From Turbatrix aceti (taxonomy: Eukaryota; Nematoda; Chromadorea; Rhabditida; Panagrolaimidae), in NCBI GenBank assembly GCA_963969345.1, contig OZ017767.1, forward strand, positions 8,993,547-9,057,546: a stretch of 64,000 bases of DNA, given 5' to 3'. The notes under the pieces were generated by a model. The model searched no databases. It saw nothing but the letters and a program-made list of their open reading frames with translations, and was not told where the DNA came from. Positions 22,035-34,639 of this stretch are shown here, one piece after another. The first letter of the stretch is position 1, and each line of letters begins with the position of its first letter. The translations under genes were made by a program, and so were the position numbers.

Positions 22035-25000
22035 ATGCGTCTACGAGTTCCACATATTTTTGTCTTTGTTGGAATTTTCTGTTTGATTGCCTCCGGGAAA
22101 AAGTCATCAGACGACAAATCCTCGGCGACGCGTAAAAATTCTGATGACATTGACAATGATGCTGCGGAACTCATTATTACGGTTCTCAACGAAGAACCTG
22201 AGCATGATGAATTACCGGATGAAACCGAAAACGATCATCATTTGCGTGGGTTTTTTTGGCATTGCGAATATCTACTTTTGTTTTTTTTCAGCCAGCAGGG
22301 AACCAATTGAAGACCAAATTGATCGAATGCCGCATCTGAAGGATACGACGAGGAAACCTGCTCCACTGGCAGCAGGGTCTCTGACCCAGGGATCGTTCTA
22401 CCTCCAGGAATATGTCCCAGAACGGCAAATTAAACCGTAAGTTTTTTTTTGAAGTGGAATTGGGGAACGAACTCTGTAAAAAAAATTTTGTGCAGAAAAA
22501 ACGGTTTTTCTGCGGGTTTTATGAAGAAGTATCGTAACTGGATGTTACTCGGTTACGATACTTTTTTCTACTTCATGTTACTTTTTTCGTGGTGAGTCAC
22601 TTCCGCGAACGACAATTCCGCGGGCTTGCCATTTGCGCGGACTGGCCAATTCCGCGAAGGACAATTCCGCGGAGGACAATTCCGCGGAGGACAATTCAGC
22701 GGACTTGCCAATTACGCGAATCTTGAGACCAAGAGACTCAGGTGAGGCGCGTGCGCACTGAGATGTCTCAAAGCGAAATCTAGCATTTTCGTTGCAGGAG
22801 AATGCATTTTCATTCATTTTTTCCATTTTTGATAATAGTTTTCGTTGTAGGAGCATCAGAATTTGAATTTTTGACTTTTTTCACCGTTTGCATTCCTTTT
22901 CAGTCGTCTTTTCTTATTTTTCGTTCTTTTAAAATCGTTTTTTTCGCTTTGGGAGTCGACCGTTTAAAGTTTTAAATTTTTTTTTGCCTTTCTCTTCATT
23001 TTCATTCGTTTTTGCTTCGGAGTTTTATGTCGGTCTTCTCAGATTGCCCCAAAAAGTTGTTTTCTCGTCGTACCATACCATGGACGCCCACCCGGAAGTC
23101 CATTGTACGGAAATGAAAATGAAACCACAGATTAAGCATTTTTTTGTTTCTAACTGATTACTGCTATCATTTGCCTAAAAACACAAAGCAGGTTTCTTCT
23201 CGTGTTTTCACCTTCCTATTTGACGTCCTCACGTCCTCTTCCCTTACTGCCCACACCTGTCTTACCTATCTATCTAATTAGCATACCGATGTGTATATAA
23301 GCATGATCCAAGACCCAATAAAGGACTCGCTCCCTGACTCGCTCCTTGACTCTCTCTCCTGTCCTCCTCCCGCCTGTAGCCCGTCTCTGATGGCCATTGA
23401 TCATTAAACACCGAAAAAAGCAACAAAAAAGCGAAAAAAACGATTTTAAAAGAACGAAAAATAAGAAAAGACGACTGAAAAGGGATGCAAACGGTAAAAA
23501 AAAGTCAAAAATTCAAATTCTGATGCTCCTACAACGAAAACTATTATCAAAAATGGAAAACATGAATGAAAATGCATTCTCCTGCAACGAAAATGCTAGA
23601 TTTCGCTTTGAGATATCTCAGTGCGCACGCGCCTCACCTGACTCGTCTTGGTCTCAAGATTCGCGTAATTGGCAAGTCCGCTGAATTGTCCTCCGCGGAA
23701 TTGTCCTCCGCGGAATTGTCCTTCGCGGAATTGACTTCCGCGCAAATGGCAAGCCCGCGGAATTGTCTTTCGCGGAAATGGCAAGTCCGCGCAAATGTCA
23801 AGTTCGCGGAACTGTCGTAGAGCCACTTTTTTGTTATTTAGTTTTTTGGGTTTTGTTACTTTTTGGGTTTTGTTACGTTTTAGATTTTGAGAATGAGGAA
23901 ATTACCGTAGTCATTTTGACTTACGTTTACGATATAATTCTTTGTTTTCCATCGTTTTTTTCATTTTTTGACGAATTTTGCCCTTTTGAACCATTTTTAG
24001 GTCAAAAAAAAATTTTTTTTAGAAATAAAAAATTGCTCGAATTTTTTTAGTGAGTAAGTACGATTTTTCGGCGGGTTTTGTGATAAATAGTATCTGAAGG
24101 TATCGTAACATGATGTTATTCGGTTACGATACTTTTTTTTACTTTTCGTTACTTTTTGTTCAAATTTTATTACTTTTTCCGTTTTCTTCAGTATTCGAAT
24201 TCATTTACTATTGTTTACGATATTTTTTACCTAATTGACGATTTTTCAAGTGTTTTTCGTAGTTTTTATCCATTTTTCGAGAAATTAGCTTTTTTGGGTA
24301 CGTTTATTACGTTTTCACAGTTTTTGACTTTCAGACTCTCTCCCATAGCCCAGCGCTATGTCGACATGGCATACGAGGTGCTCTACCGTCGACGCCACCT
24401 CGGGGGAGTTACGTCCATGGACCTCCGTGCTGCCTACCTCCACCTCGAAGAAGCCGCTGATCTCGGGAGTCTCGAAGCGAAAAAACTCCTTGGCTTCGCA
24501 AAGCTCTACGGCGACTACAGCTGGGATCCCTACGGCGCAAAACGGTACTTTGCCGAGCTCGTCGAAGCCGGATCAACCGACGGCCACCTTGGCATGGCAC
24601 TCATCCAGCTTACGGGAATAACGCTCAAACGCCCCAACCGTGCGCTTGGCATGCTGCATCTCCAGTTTGCTGCCAACGCTGGGAGTCCGCTTGCCATGAT
24701 CGCAATTGGGTATCGGTATTCGTCGGGCATTGATTCGAAGCCAAACTGCGAAAAGGCTTTGTCGTGGTACAAAATTGTGGCTAAGATGGTCGCGTCGAAG
24801 GTGACCTTCCTCGGTGGACCCGCTTTTCAGAGGATTCGGATTCCTGATGAGGTCGATTCGCCGTCGAATATTATCATGGACAACAACGCGTTTACGTATT
24901 ATACGTCGTTGGCTGAAAATGGGGATATTAGCGCCATGGTGAGTTTTTTTACGTTTTTCTTGCAAAAAAAAATTTTTTACGTTTTTTGTCAAAAAATTTT

Positions 25001-27980
25001 TTAAATATTTTTTTTGTCAAAAAAATTGTTTTTACGTTTTCTTTTAGTTTTTTTCAAAAAAAAATTTTTTTTACGTTTTTTGTCTAAAATTAAAAAAAAT
25101 TTTTTTTTTTACTTTTTTCTTCGAAAACCGTTTTTCACAATTTTTTTTAAATGCCGTCGTTTTGAAAATTTTTGCCAAAAAAAGTTTTCTTACCATGTTT
25201 TCGGTTTAAAATGTTCAATTTTTGTTTTGTAACCTAAAAAACACATAAATCCAATTTTTGAGCCCATTTTGACGTATTTTCCCGTTTTTTAGCTCATTCT
25301 CGGCCAACTCCGCATAACGGGATCCAAAGGCGTCGAAATCAACTACGAAGAAGCAGCCAAGTACTTTGGCATTGCGGCTGATTCTGGAAACGTCCAGGCG
25401 TACGCTTACCTCGCCAAGATGTACTACGACGGCACTCCTGCGACACCGCAGAATGATGACATGGCGTTACGGTATTTCAAACGCGCCGCTGATAAGGTTT
25501 GTTGGTTTTACCACGTTTTTTTGGTTTTAAAGCGAAAATTGGCGTTTTTTTGTTCCTCGAGCGAAAATTTTTGGTTTTTGGGTTCCGATCAAAAAGGAAT
25601 TTTTTTGGTCCCGGAACGAAAATTTCGGGGTTTTTTTCGATTTTCGATTGAAAATCGTCGTTTTTTGTCTCCAACCAAAATTTACGGTTTTTTGTTTTCT
25701 GATCATAAAATTACGGTTGTTTTGATATGGGAGCGAAAATTTTACTTTTTTTTCTGTTTTAGACATTTTAGTTTTTTTTGGTTCTAGAGCGCAGTTTTAT
25801 TTTAATTTTTTCGTCTCGAAGCGAAAATTAACTTTTTTTTTGGTCTTGAAACGAAAATCGGATTTTTTAGGCATCAAATGAAATTTTTATTATTTTTTGG
25901 TTTTGCAGCGAAAAAACACGTTTCAAATATTTTTTTGGTTTTTTTAGGGCAACTCAATGGGCCAAACAGGTCTCGGCCTCATGAACCTCATGGGTCGCGG
26001 AGTGAAGCGAGACTACACCCGTGCCTTCCGTCTCTTTGCGGCCGCCACCGACCAGGGATCCATCGAGGGACAATTTTACTTTGGTTACATGTACTACATG
26101 GGCTTCGGCGTTCGTAGAGATTATAAGAAGGCCTACCAACTCTTCCACCTCGCCTCGCAGTCAGGTAACCTCCTCGCGCTGTACAACCTCGCAGCAATGA
26201 GTGCCAACGGCATTGGCATTTCCCGTAGCTGCTCGATGGCCACTGAGTTGTACAAAAACGTCGCTGAACGCGGAAGATGGACAGACAGGTTTATGGCATC
26301 GTATTTCAAGTACCAGTATGGTAGCATCGATGAGGCTGCGTTTGACTACATGCTACTCGGCGAGCTGGGCTACGAAGTGGCTCAGTCAAACTTTGCCCAC
26401 CTCATGGAAGAACGCGTGGATGAGCAGCAACTCTTCACGACCAAGGCTGAAGCGTATAAATGGGCCCTGCTGTCGTGGCAGAGGGCTGCGAACCAGCAGT
26501 ACTCGTACGCAAGGGTCAAACTTGGAGATTTCAATTATTACGGACGCGGGACAAAGGTGGATTACCTGGCCGCTGTCAATCACTACAAAATGGCTGTCGA
26601 CCTTCACCAGAGTCCGCAGGCTATGTTCAATCTGGGATACATGCATGAACGAGGACTTGGATTTGAGAGAGTGAGTTTTTGGGGGAAAAACGTTTTTGAT
26701 ACATTTTTTGAATTTTTTTTCGAATTGGATTTTTTATTTGCAAAATTTGTTTTGAGAATTTTTTGTCGTAATCTATTTTTTTCGCTTTAGGACCTTTTTT
26801 TTGCATTTTTTACAGTATCAAAGTTTTTTATTGTTAGGACATGTAGCAATTCTGACCATCATCTATTTTTTTGGACATTTTGATATTTTTTTAATTGTTT
26901 TTTTTTTGAAAATTTTTACCGTATTTCAATTTTTTTGATTGTAAAATTTTTGATATTTATTTTGTACGGCATCTAATTTTTTTTGAAGGACCAAGTTTTC
27001 TTCGGACTTTTTTTTATAAATATTTGTTGCCGTATTTAAATTTTTTTGGATTTTGTTAGTGATGCACCCAATTTTTTTGACGGCATTTTTTATTTTTTTT
27101 ATTTTCTATTATTTAAAAAAAATATTTTTTTTTATTTTCTATTATTTTAAAAAAATATTTTTTTTATTTTCTATTATTTAAAAAAAATATTTTTTTTATT
27201 TTCTATTATTTAAAAAAAATATTTTTTTTATTTTTTATATATTTATTTTTGTTTTATAATTTTTTTAATTTAAAATAATTTTGAAAAGAAAATAATGAAA
27301 TCATAATTCATTCATTAATTTTTTTTCAGGACTTACACATGGCAAAACGGTACTACGACCTGGCAGCCGAAACCGCCCAGGAAGCCTACGTTCCGGTCGT
27401 GCTGGCACTCATCAAGCTGCACATTATCCTCTTTACCGACTATCTCAACGAAAAAATGATTTGGCAAAAAACGCTTTTTGCGTTCCTCGACTCAAATCTC
27501 GGTCCTCACTGGGATTTCTTCGTCATGAGCTTCATTACCGCCATCGTGCCCTACCTCATCTACCAGTTCATCCAGAACCGATTCCAACCCGCTCCTCCGC
27601 CTGCGACGACGGCGACGGCAACTCAGCGTTCTGCGGCCCATCAACCTGCCAGGGCTGTGCCACCGACGACGGTTGGTCAGGGTGGTGGTAGTGCGGGATC
27701 TGCTGGGAATGGTAGCAGCCAGCAACCGAGACCGGTGCCGGTGCCGTCGAATGATCCGGGACCGTCGTCGTCTTCGGCGTTTGCACCGACTCCTAATCTG
27801 TCTGCCTCGTCGGGTAACGGTGATTCGGGGCCTGTTGGGTCGGCGTCTGAGGCACCGCCTGAAGCACCGTCTGCGGAGGCGTCTGAGGCATCGCCCCCGG
27901 CTACGAATGGATTAATCGACGGTAATCCCGATCAACCAAGCCCATCGTCGTCGGGTTCAAATCCGCCTGAACAGGGGTAG
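22035..27980 (+). CDS. sel-1: SEL1L/HRD3 homologue (ER-associated degradation adaptor)
   Basis: Six exons: 22035-22245, 22292-22436, 24335-24938, 25293-25496, 25948-26670, 27330-27980; 845 residues, all phases match. It has a signal peptide (MRLRVPHIFVFVGIFCLIAS), an acidic linker, then SEL1-type TPR repeats in exons 3-6. Typical repeat motifs are AAYLHLEEAADLGSLEAKKL, AAKYFGIAADSGNVQAYAYL and KAYQLFHLASQSGNLLALYN. A transmembrane segment lies near residues 690-709 (FFVMSFITAIVPYLIYQFI), followed by a long Pro/Ser/Gly/Ala-rich tail. SEL1L binds the HRD1 ubiquitin ligase in the ER membrane for quality control; in C. elegans sel-1 is a negative regulator of Notch receptors. The low-complexity tail is longer than I recall for relatives. 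Codon use in exons 3-6 is GC-rich against AT-rich introns, typical of a well-expressed gene. Confidence 0.93.
22595..23820. mobile_element. Foldback element in sel-1 intron 2 with TTCCGCGGAATTGTC iterations
   Basis: Arms about 22600-22955 and 23420-23815 are near-perfect inverted copies. Each arm ends in an array of short units built on AATTCCGCGGAGGACAATTC. The loop (about 22960-23420) is unrelated and includes CT-rich tracts. Frames on the arms are mirror images and are not counted as genes. A short hairpin motif (GTATCGTAA...TTACGATAC) flanks both sides at about 22530-22565 and 24092-24132. Confidence 0.8.
27090..27235 (+). repeat. A/T tandem repeat in sel-1 intron 5
   Basis: About four copies of a ~36-bp unit built on TTTTCTATTATTTAAAAAAA. 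Confidence 0.85.
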
Positions 27981-28462
27981 ATATTCTACCGTAATAATTT
28001 GTAATTTTCCCTACGCTCCCTTTTTTGTTCCTATCCGAGCCCGCCCCGCTATTGCCTACACCCTTCCTTCCCCCGCCGAGTCAATTTTTGTTTGTTGTCT
28101 TCCTAGCCCGTCTAACCCCCAAAACCGATCGAAACCAACTTTTTTCTTGTTTTTTGGCTCCAGCGAGCGTCCAATCACTTTTCTTCCCGGGTTTTTTTTG
28201 TAGAGCGTGCAGTGTAACGTGATTATTTGTAGTATCCATTTTTTTCTGGTTTGCATTAACTTATTGATTTTGTCCTTAATAATTACGGTATTATACAATT
28301 TTATGAACATATGTATTTTTCGAAAATTGAAGGAAGCAAAAAGAAAATGGGTTTTTATAGCCCTGAAAAAATATATATTTTTTAATGAAATTTGTGTTTT
28401 TTGAAAAAAAAAAGATTTTTTATTATAATTTGAAGGTCGTTGACCAAAAAAAGGGTAGCAGT

Positions 28463-30324
28463 ATGGCACTGTCACTGCTAAACCTCATTTCAAAGCGTAC
28501 AAATACGGTCAACTTTTTTATGCGTCAACGAGGCGATGTGCTGTGGAAAACGGTGACATCGGTCTCGAAATCTGGACAGAAAAAGGGTCGTCGTAGTACG
28601 AGACAGCCTATTCGTCAGCTTGATCGGTACTACAGAATTGGTTCGAGTGAGTTTTTTGGTTTTTTTGGAGGGAAATCGGTTTTTATAAAGCAAAAATAGA
28701 AAAAAAATGGGAGAATGAAGAAAAACGGTTGAAAAAGCTTCAAAGAGGCACAAAATTACGATAGCATTCAATTCGCTAGCAAATAAATACAGTAAGAAAG
28801 TAACATCGTAAGTAAAGACCGTCCCAACACGATTTTACGATGTTACTGTATTTGTTTGCAGGAAATATTACTTTTGTGTTACTTTTTGAATTTTAAGTTT
28901 GACATAACTACAGTAATCAAATAGGTTTACGATTAGTATTTTCGCTCTTTTGCTTATTTCATTTTTTTTTCAAGCGTTTTTCTTTGTTTTTGCTCTATTT
29001 AGGACGATTTTAGGCTTTTTTGGGTGCTTTTTTACCATTTCTTAGCGTTTTCATTGTTTTTGACCCTCGCGAAAATTACAGGTCCTCTGAAAATCCAATT
29101 CCCCGGCCTCAACGCCCCCATCGACTACGCGAACACTACGACGCCGGCAACCGTCGTCGAACAAACCGAGGATGAACTCAAGGAGACCGAACAGACGGTG
29201 CGCAAGACCCTCGAGGACCAGGGCCTGTCGACGAAGCGTCGTCGCCGCGAGAAACTCTACCCCCTGGAGCGAGGTTTCAGTGGACACCAGGTCGTCGGCC
29301 AAAAACTCGGCCCTCCTCCTCCGGCGCATGGCGTGGCACTCGATGATTTCCAGTCGTACTGCCTGGAAGTCAAGCGAACCTCCAACATGACGAGGGTCTT
29401 TGGCCGCGTCCACACCATGGCTGCCCTCGTTATTACAGGTTTGTGGATTTTTTGGAGATTTTTGGGGTTATTGGTGTCGGTTTTTAAAGGAAATGGCCGC
29501 GGACTGGCGGGATACGCTGTCGGCAAGGCTGGCATCCATCGGACGAATAATGCGATTATCAAGGCGATGAACATGGCCGCCAGGAAGCTTTTTTTCGTCG
29601 AACTCCTCGAAAATAGGACCATTTATCAGGATTTCTACGCGGAATGCCGTAACACAAAGATTTTTGCCCAACGTCGACCGGCTGGCTTCGGTCTGAGGTG
29701 CCATCCGAGGCTGCAGAAGATCTGCGAGGTCATCGGCATTAAGGACATCTACGTCAAGGTCGAGGGAAATACCAAAAATTACCTCGCCCTGACGCATGCC
29801 TTTGTCACCGGACTCCTCAACCAGGAGACCCACGAACAACTCGCCGAGCGCAAAGGACTCCACGTCGTCGAGATGAAGCCCGAGCGACAGTACTACCCCG
29901 AAGTCGTCGCGTCACCCATCCTCACAGATCTCAAAACCGAGGCTGACCTGTTGCCTATTGACGTGGGTTTTTTTAGGGGTGTAAATAGATTATTTAAATA
30001 TTTATTTAATTAAAAAATGGGGTTTTATAGCGTCTCAAGTTGGACGACTTTTACGGTGAAGGCAGGTACCCGCTCTACAAGCCGAAGCCCCCGCCGTTCT
30101 ACTCCAAGCTGAAGGAACACCTCGACGCCGAGTGGCGCAAACATCCCTTCCGAAACATGGAAAAGGCCAAGGTTAGGCTTCTCGCCGACGGAGCTGTTCC
30201 CAGGTGGACCCGTGACGAGCGACACAACTGGGGCAAGCGACAGATGGAGCTCATCGAGAACGGCGTCATCCAGGTGCCCTCTGGCCTCGGGCTTAGTCGC
30301 GTCGTCCAGAAAGCCGAACAGTGA
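28463..30324 (+). CDS. mrps-5: Mitochondrial small-subunit ribosomal protein uS5m
   Basis: Four exons: 28463-28646, 29082-29438, 29490-29962, 30031-30324; 435 residues, close to human MRPS5. The bacterial-type S5 core is clear: TGNGRGLAGYAVGKAG, then GFGLRCHPRLQKICEVIGIK with DIYVKVEG, then NQETHEQLAERKGLHVVEMK and VVASP. The N-terminus has a basic RKxxRR-type stretch and FPGLNAPIDY, matching the family. It is a component of the mitochondrial ribosome decoding site region. The 51-nt intron 29439-29489 is stopless and in frame; its removal restores the conserved TGNGRG motif. It lies 483 bp downstream of sel-1 on the same strand, so co-transcription is possible, though the gap is larger than in a typical nematode operon. 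Confidence 0.93.
28776..28945 (+). repeat. Hairpin MITE-like element, copy 1 (mrps-5 intron 1)
   Basis: The core is palindromic: CAGTAAGAAAGTAACATCGTAA paired with TTACGATGTTACTGTATTTG around the centre GTAAAGACCGTCCCAACACG. It is nearly identical to the copy at 30962-31135. Homology continues past the hairpin for about 80 bp. Confidence 0.8.
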
Positions 30325-30512
30325 AAAAAAAAATAGTTGCTTGTTTTTGTTCGTTTTTTTATGAATTACAGGAATGATAAATTTGTAAAACAATTTTGGC
30401 CTAAAATTTGAAAAAAAATAAAATTTTACATCGAATTAGAAAATCACAATTTTTATAGACACAAAAGAATAAAATGTGAGGAAAAAAAGAACATCGACGA
30501 GTTACGGTGGGT

Positions 30513-32085
30513 TCAGTCATCGCTAAAAAGAGCAAAAAATGGATTCAAATAGACGTCAAGTCCATGCCTCTGAACCCACCGTCCGATAGCGGCATGCTTC
30601 TTGCCAAAATCACCCAACAACCCATCGGCAGAGAGTATGCGGAAGAAAAGGCACGAATTGATAGATAGGAAAATTACGCCACCGTAGACGCCAAAAATGT
30701 AGTAAAAGTGATGGATGTTGACTGCGTTTACGAAGACAAAATACGTCTGCCAGAGTTGTACTCCAAAACGAAAGACCACAAATCTGGAAAAAAAAGAGAG
30801 GGGAATTTTTTTAGCTCAAAAATAATGTTTGGGTGATACTGCAGTTTCCTGCAACGAAAAAAAAAATTCTAAACGAGCGTGTGCACACGAATTCCTGACA
30901 CGAAGGTTTTTCTGATCGAAAATCTAGAAAGTAACGTAACGTAAAAATTATGTTCAAGGCAAGCAAATACAGTAAGAAAGTAACATCGTAAGTAAAGATC
31001 GTCCCAACACGATTTTACGATGATACTTTGTTACTGTTATTATTTGCAGGAAGTATTACTTTTTTGTTGCTTTTTGGATTCAAGTATTTATAATACAGTA
31101 ATCAAATACAAGTATGAGTACGATAAATCGTTTTTATCGATTTTCAACGTTTTTTTTCATTTTTCCTTTGTTTTATCGATTTTTTTTTCATCTTTGTCAA
31201 AAATCGCGTATTCACCCCACTTTTCGTCAATTCCAACTTACGATAGTATATTCAGTGCCCGAATACCGTTGTATAGCATTTTTCTTGTCTCAGACAACCT
31301 AGTCAGCGTCATGATGGTTCGCGTGTGAAGAAAGGTGCTGTTGATTTCCATGAGCAGCGAGCAGTAGGCGAAGGGAACAAACTTTTTGGACGAAAGCGAA
31401 GTTGCAAACGCAAAGACACAGATAAAGTGATGAATTGACAACTCAACGGTGTATCGAGATATTTCGTGTCGTAGCATGTCCTGGAGATCGTAAAAGAAGT
31501 AAGCTGCAAGATTTCAGTTTTCAAATCATCTTCATTGACACTATGGATATCTTGATATATTCATTCATACCCGTGGAAAAGAGTAGCAAAAATCTCATAT
31601 CAGCTGTATACCAGTGCATTGGATAGACAAACATGGCATCCGGATGTTGAAGCGTGAATTTTAGTACCCATAGACTCGTGATGACGGAGTGAACGAGGCA
31701 TACGGAGAGGTTTCGGAGACGATATTGCCTTAAAAAAAACTAATTTTTATAAAGAAAAATGTTCTCAACGCGAAAAACTTTTTTTCGTGGTTCCTGGCAC
31801 GAAAAACGTAACATTGCAGCTTTTTGAAATGAAAGTAATTTTTATTGATTCTCTCTCAGCTATCGTAACTCACCTGAATCCCTTAGCCTGCATCCACATA
31901 TTTGTCTTCACGTAGACAGCAAGAAAATAAAACAGAGTAAAAAACACCGCAATAGGTAAAAAATTATCGCCGAGCAAAATGATATTTGACCACTCAGGAA
32001 GTGCAAATTCATTTCCATTCCATTCGTGGGGAACGTAGGGCGGTGGACGGGTTGATGGATCCAATGTGTGTGAGGGTGTCATCAC
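30513..32085 (-). CDS. fld-1: TLC-domain protein of the TLCD1/TLCD2 type
   Basis: Minus-strand exons 32085-31874, 31728-31571, 31503-31242, 30783-30513; 300 residues, phases match. It is a multi-pass membrane protein. TLC-domain hallmarks in order: QYRLRNLSVCLVHSVITSLW, the FFYDLQDML segment, SIHHFICVFAF (paired His), then EINSTFLHTRTIM, then several further hydrophobic helices. This pattern is that of TLCD1/TLCD2, whose C. elegans homologue FLD-1 limits membrane PUFA-phospholipids and so affects membrane fluidity. The symbol is by family match, not by synteny or search. Intron 3 carries the second copy of the hairpin element also present in mrps-5. The gene is divergent from the GPI-type gene at 32660. 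Confidence 0.82.
30962..31135 (+). repeat. Hairpin MITE-like element, copy 2 (TLCD intron 3)
   Basis: Shares the 61-bp core GCAAATACAGTAAGAAAGTA... with copy 1 with one or two changes. The right arm carries an insertion (GATACTTTGTTACTGTTATT). Confidence 0.8.
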
Positions 32086-32659
32086 TTTTCCAGTCAGGAT
32101 AACGTACGCGGCAGACAGAGATAATACTACCGCGGTTTCGGATTTCAGATGCGCACGGTAAAATTGCGCGCGAATGTTCAGACGACGGTTGAGAGTGTGG
32201 CGAGAGTTCGGAGTTGTCGAGGAAAAAAGCGAAATAAAATATGGCTGTCGCTATACAGCCGTGAGACAACCGGACAACAAAGGTCATGCGAATAAGCATC
32301 TCTCACACTTTTTTTTGTCATACGTGACAGTGCAATACAAATTTTTTTTTATCTGCGCCGAACAAAAAAAAAATTATGTTACCACAAAAAATTTTTTTTA
32401 TTTTTTTCCAAACTTTTATTTTGCTATGACGCATTTTTTTTGTAAAAATAACTTTCTCGGAGGCGTCATGACGCAACGTTGTACAGACATGATGCGTATT
32501 TTTCGGCAGATGATAAAAACAAAACAAGCGAAAGAAAGAAAGAAAAAGCAACGGTTAATCATGTTTTACCGTAAGAAAATACATCACCCATTGAATCACC
32601 TTTGAAATCGAGTTGCATATAAATATCGGATCAAAGAATTTGCGAACATAGAAGTTGCC

Positions 32660-33272
32660 ATGAGTTCACCGTTTTTCTTCTTACTGTAAGTTTTTTGTAC
32701 TTCAAAAAAATTGTTTACAGATTTTTTTTTTCAGATTTTTTGCTCTGTTTCTACAGAGCAAGCAAGAGCAGCACTTTGTGAAAGTTGACTTGACGAACAC
32801 TACCGATGGCACGTATACGTACTACTTGCCCAGAAAGGAATGCACTGAACTGAACTCTGTAGTCCAATATTTTGCCAAAGGATCGAATCTTACGTTTTCC
32901 CTGATTGAAAGTCCAGCGATGATGGGGAGCGAAAAAACTCGCGCCACACTAACGGTTTTCGAAGGTCATTTTAAGAAAAGTAACATGTCTTCCTTGCTCG
33001 ATGTACATTCGTTGGAATGGCATAACGATAACACGATGGCAACCTCGTATAGCGGTGAGATGACTGTTGTATACGATCTCAACAGGCGCAACCTACAACC
33101 AAACTGCACCAATTCACAATTTCGGTATACAATTACGAAAACATCCACACGCGTCTCGCCGAATAGTACCAAAACAACAGTACCCGATAAACTCGGTGCA
33201 GCCCCGCCACTTCTGAAGCACACGATGATAACACCCATCATTCTCCTGCTCTGTTATATTATGCTTTCGTAA
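32660..33272 (+). CDS. Secreted or GPI-anchored protein, unknown family
   Basis: Exons 32660-32685 and 32735-33272, 187 residues. The first exon is only 26 nt and encodes the start of a signal peptide (MSSPFFFLL, continuing FFALFLQS). The mature chain has several N-glycosylation sites (for example NTT, NLT, NMS, NCT, NST) and few cysteines. The C-terminus is a short hydrophobic tail (ITPIILLLCYIMLS) after a Pro/Lys region, as in GPI-anchor signals. The body might be a beta-sandwich domain of the nematode CUB-like kind, but I cannot confirm this. Followed by the unrelated secreted gene at 33586. Confidence 0.65.
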
Positions 33273-33585
33273 TTTCCGCCCCGTCATCGCATAGGAGTCT
33301 TCGGTGCTCCGTAGCTCCGTAAATATACTCGCTCCTACGCGAAAAACTTGCTTTTCGCTTTGCCATCGCTTGTTTTCACTCCAAAAGCCGACCATCGCCG
33401 GTTGTATCATAATTTGCTTTGTCATTGAAATATTAATATTTATAAATGCGGTACGTTGATCCGGAGCGAAGTGCGTGAAAAAAAATGTAAAATTTTGCTT
33501 TGGAAAAAACAAAGTAAAAATTAACATGAAAAAAACGGAACACAGAATTTGAACAGTCAGTGTCATTTTGAGTACGATAACGTCG

Positions 33586-34537
33586 ATGCTGTCGCCCACT
33601 TTTGTGCTTTTGTTTCTGGCTGTAATCTCGGACGTTCAAGCACGTTTCAAGCTCGAGCGAAGAAAACTGCAACCGTCTTCGTTGTGTCCCGATAAAACTT
33701 GGTTTTACCTCGAGCGCGATTACGGCTTTAAGTGCTACAAAGGGTACAACAATCCAATAAAAAACTCAAAGTGTCCCCGCACTAACTACATCGACGAATG
33801 TCTTCCCGCGCATCCCCGAGCTTACCCAGCCGAAGTTCGTGAACCCGAAGAGTTGTATTATGCAAGTAAGTCAAATTTATTGTTATGCAAATTTTTTTTA
33901 AATTTACTTTTTTTAGGCATAGTAGTTCAGTATTACCAAGATCACAATATTACCCGGTATCTTCGACTTGGCATATACATGAAGTGTCCTCTCATTCTAA
34001 GAAAAGAGTTTCATTATGTCACCAATGACGAACTTTTTCGTGGTCGAGATAATGTTTTATTGTGTCATTTTGAACAGTATGTTTTAAATTGTTCATTATA
34101 TTTATTATATGCACTGTTATTTTTGTAGGATGAGGCAATTTAATGAATGTACCGGATTTTATTCCATCGGATATTCTTATCGTACTGAAGGAATTATTGC
34201 CTTGTCAGCTGAAACTGCTCCATGGGTTCTGTGTGAAATCGACTCAGTTTATACACCGCCTCATAGGAAAATATCGCCACCAAAACCCAAGCCCGATAAA
34301 TGCATTAATGAAATTTATAAAAGACTACAAACGGAATCGTCGAAAGGCGTCTCCGTTCTCAGCCTATATTTTGTCCCAAAAAAATTTCATGGCAACGACC
34401 CCTGTAAGCTGCGTGATCCGCTCTCGTCTAAAAAGGATATTGACAAGTTTTCCGCTGCTGACAAGGCCATTATTACTCCCCTTACCAAAGGCATTGTCAG
34501 TCCCATTATTTGTGTTCGAGAATTGTACGGTAAATGA
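33586..34537 (+). CDS. Secreted Cys-containing protein, unknown family
   Basis: Exons 33586-33865, 33917-34076, 34129-34537; 282 residues. Signal peptide MLSPTFVLLFLAVISDVQA. The ectodomain has scattered cysteines (SSLCPDKTW, FKCYKGY, SKCPRT, DECLP, MKCP, LLCHF, NECTGFY, WVLCEI, DKCIN, PCKLRD, IICVREL). No membrane segment or known domain was recognised. Intron 1 (51 nt) is stopless and in frame; intron 2 is 52 nt. The start region including the ATG was later copied downstream (see 34640-34745). The start at 33586 is chosen because it begins the signal peptide. Confidence 0.65.
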
Positions 34538-34639
34538 ATTATACATATATTTATGTCAGTGGAAAATAAATTGTAACGTTGATCTGGAGTGTGCAAAAAA
34601 AAGTTAACGATACTTTTACTTTGGACAATACAGGTAAAA

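Noticed and set aside
22578..23826. Frames with AELSSAELSSAELS-type repeats
   Set aside because: Products of the CCGCGGAATT arrays in the foldback element within a sel-1 intron.
25419..25787. Frame extending past sel-1 exon 4
   Set aside because: Read-through into intron 4; donor at 25497 and acceptor at 25947 restore SEL1 repeats.
22035..30324. sel-1 and mrps-5 as a definite operon
   Set aside because: The 483-bp gap and lack of a clear SL2-type acceptor and U-rich signal leave it unproven.
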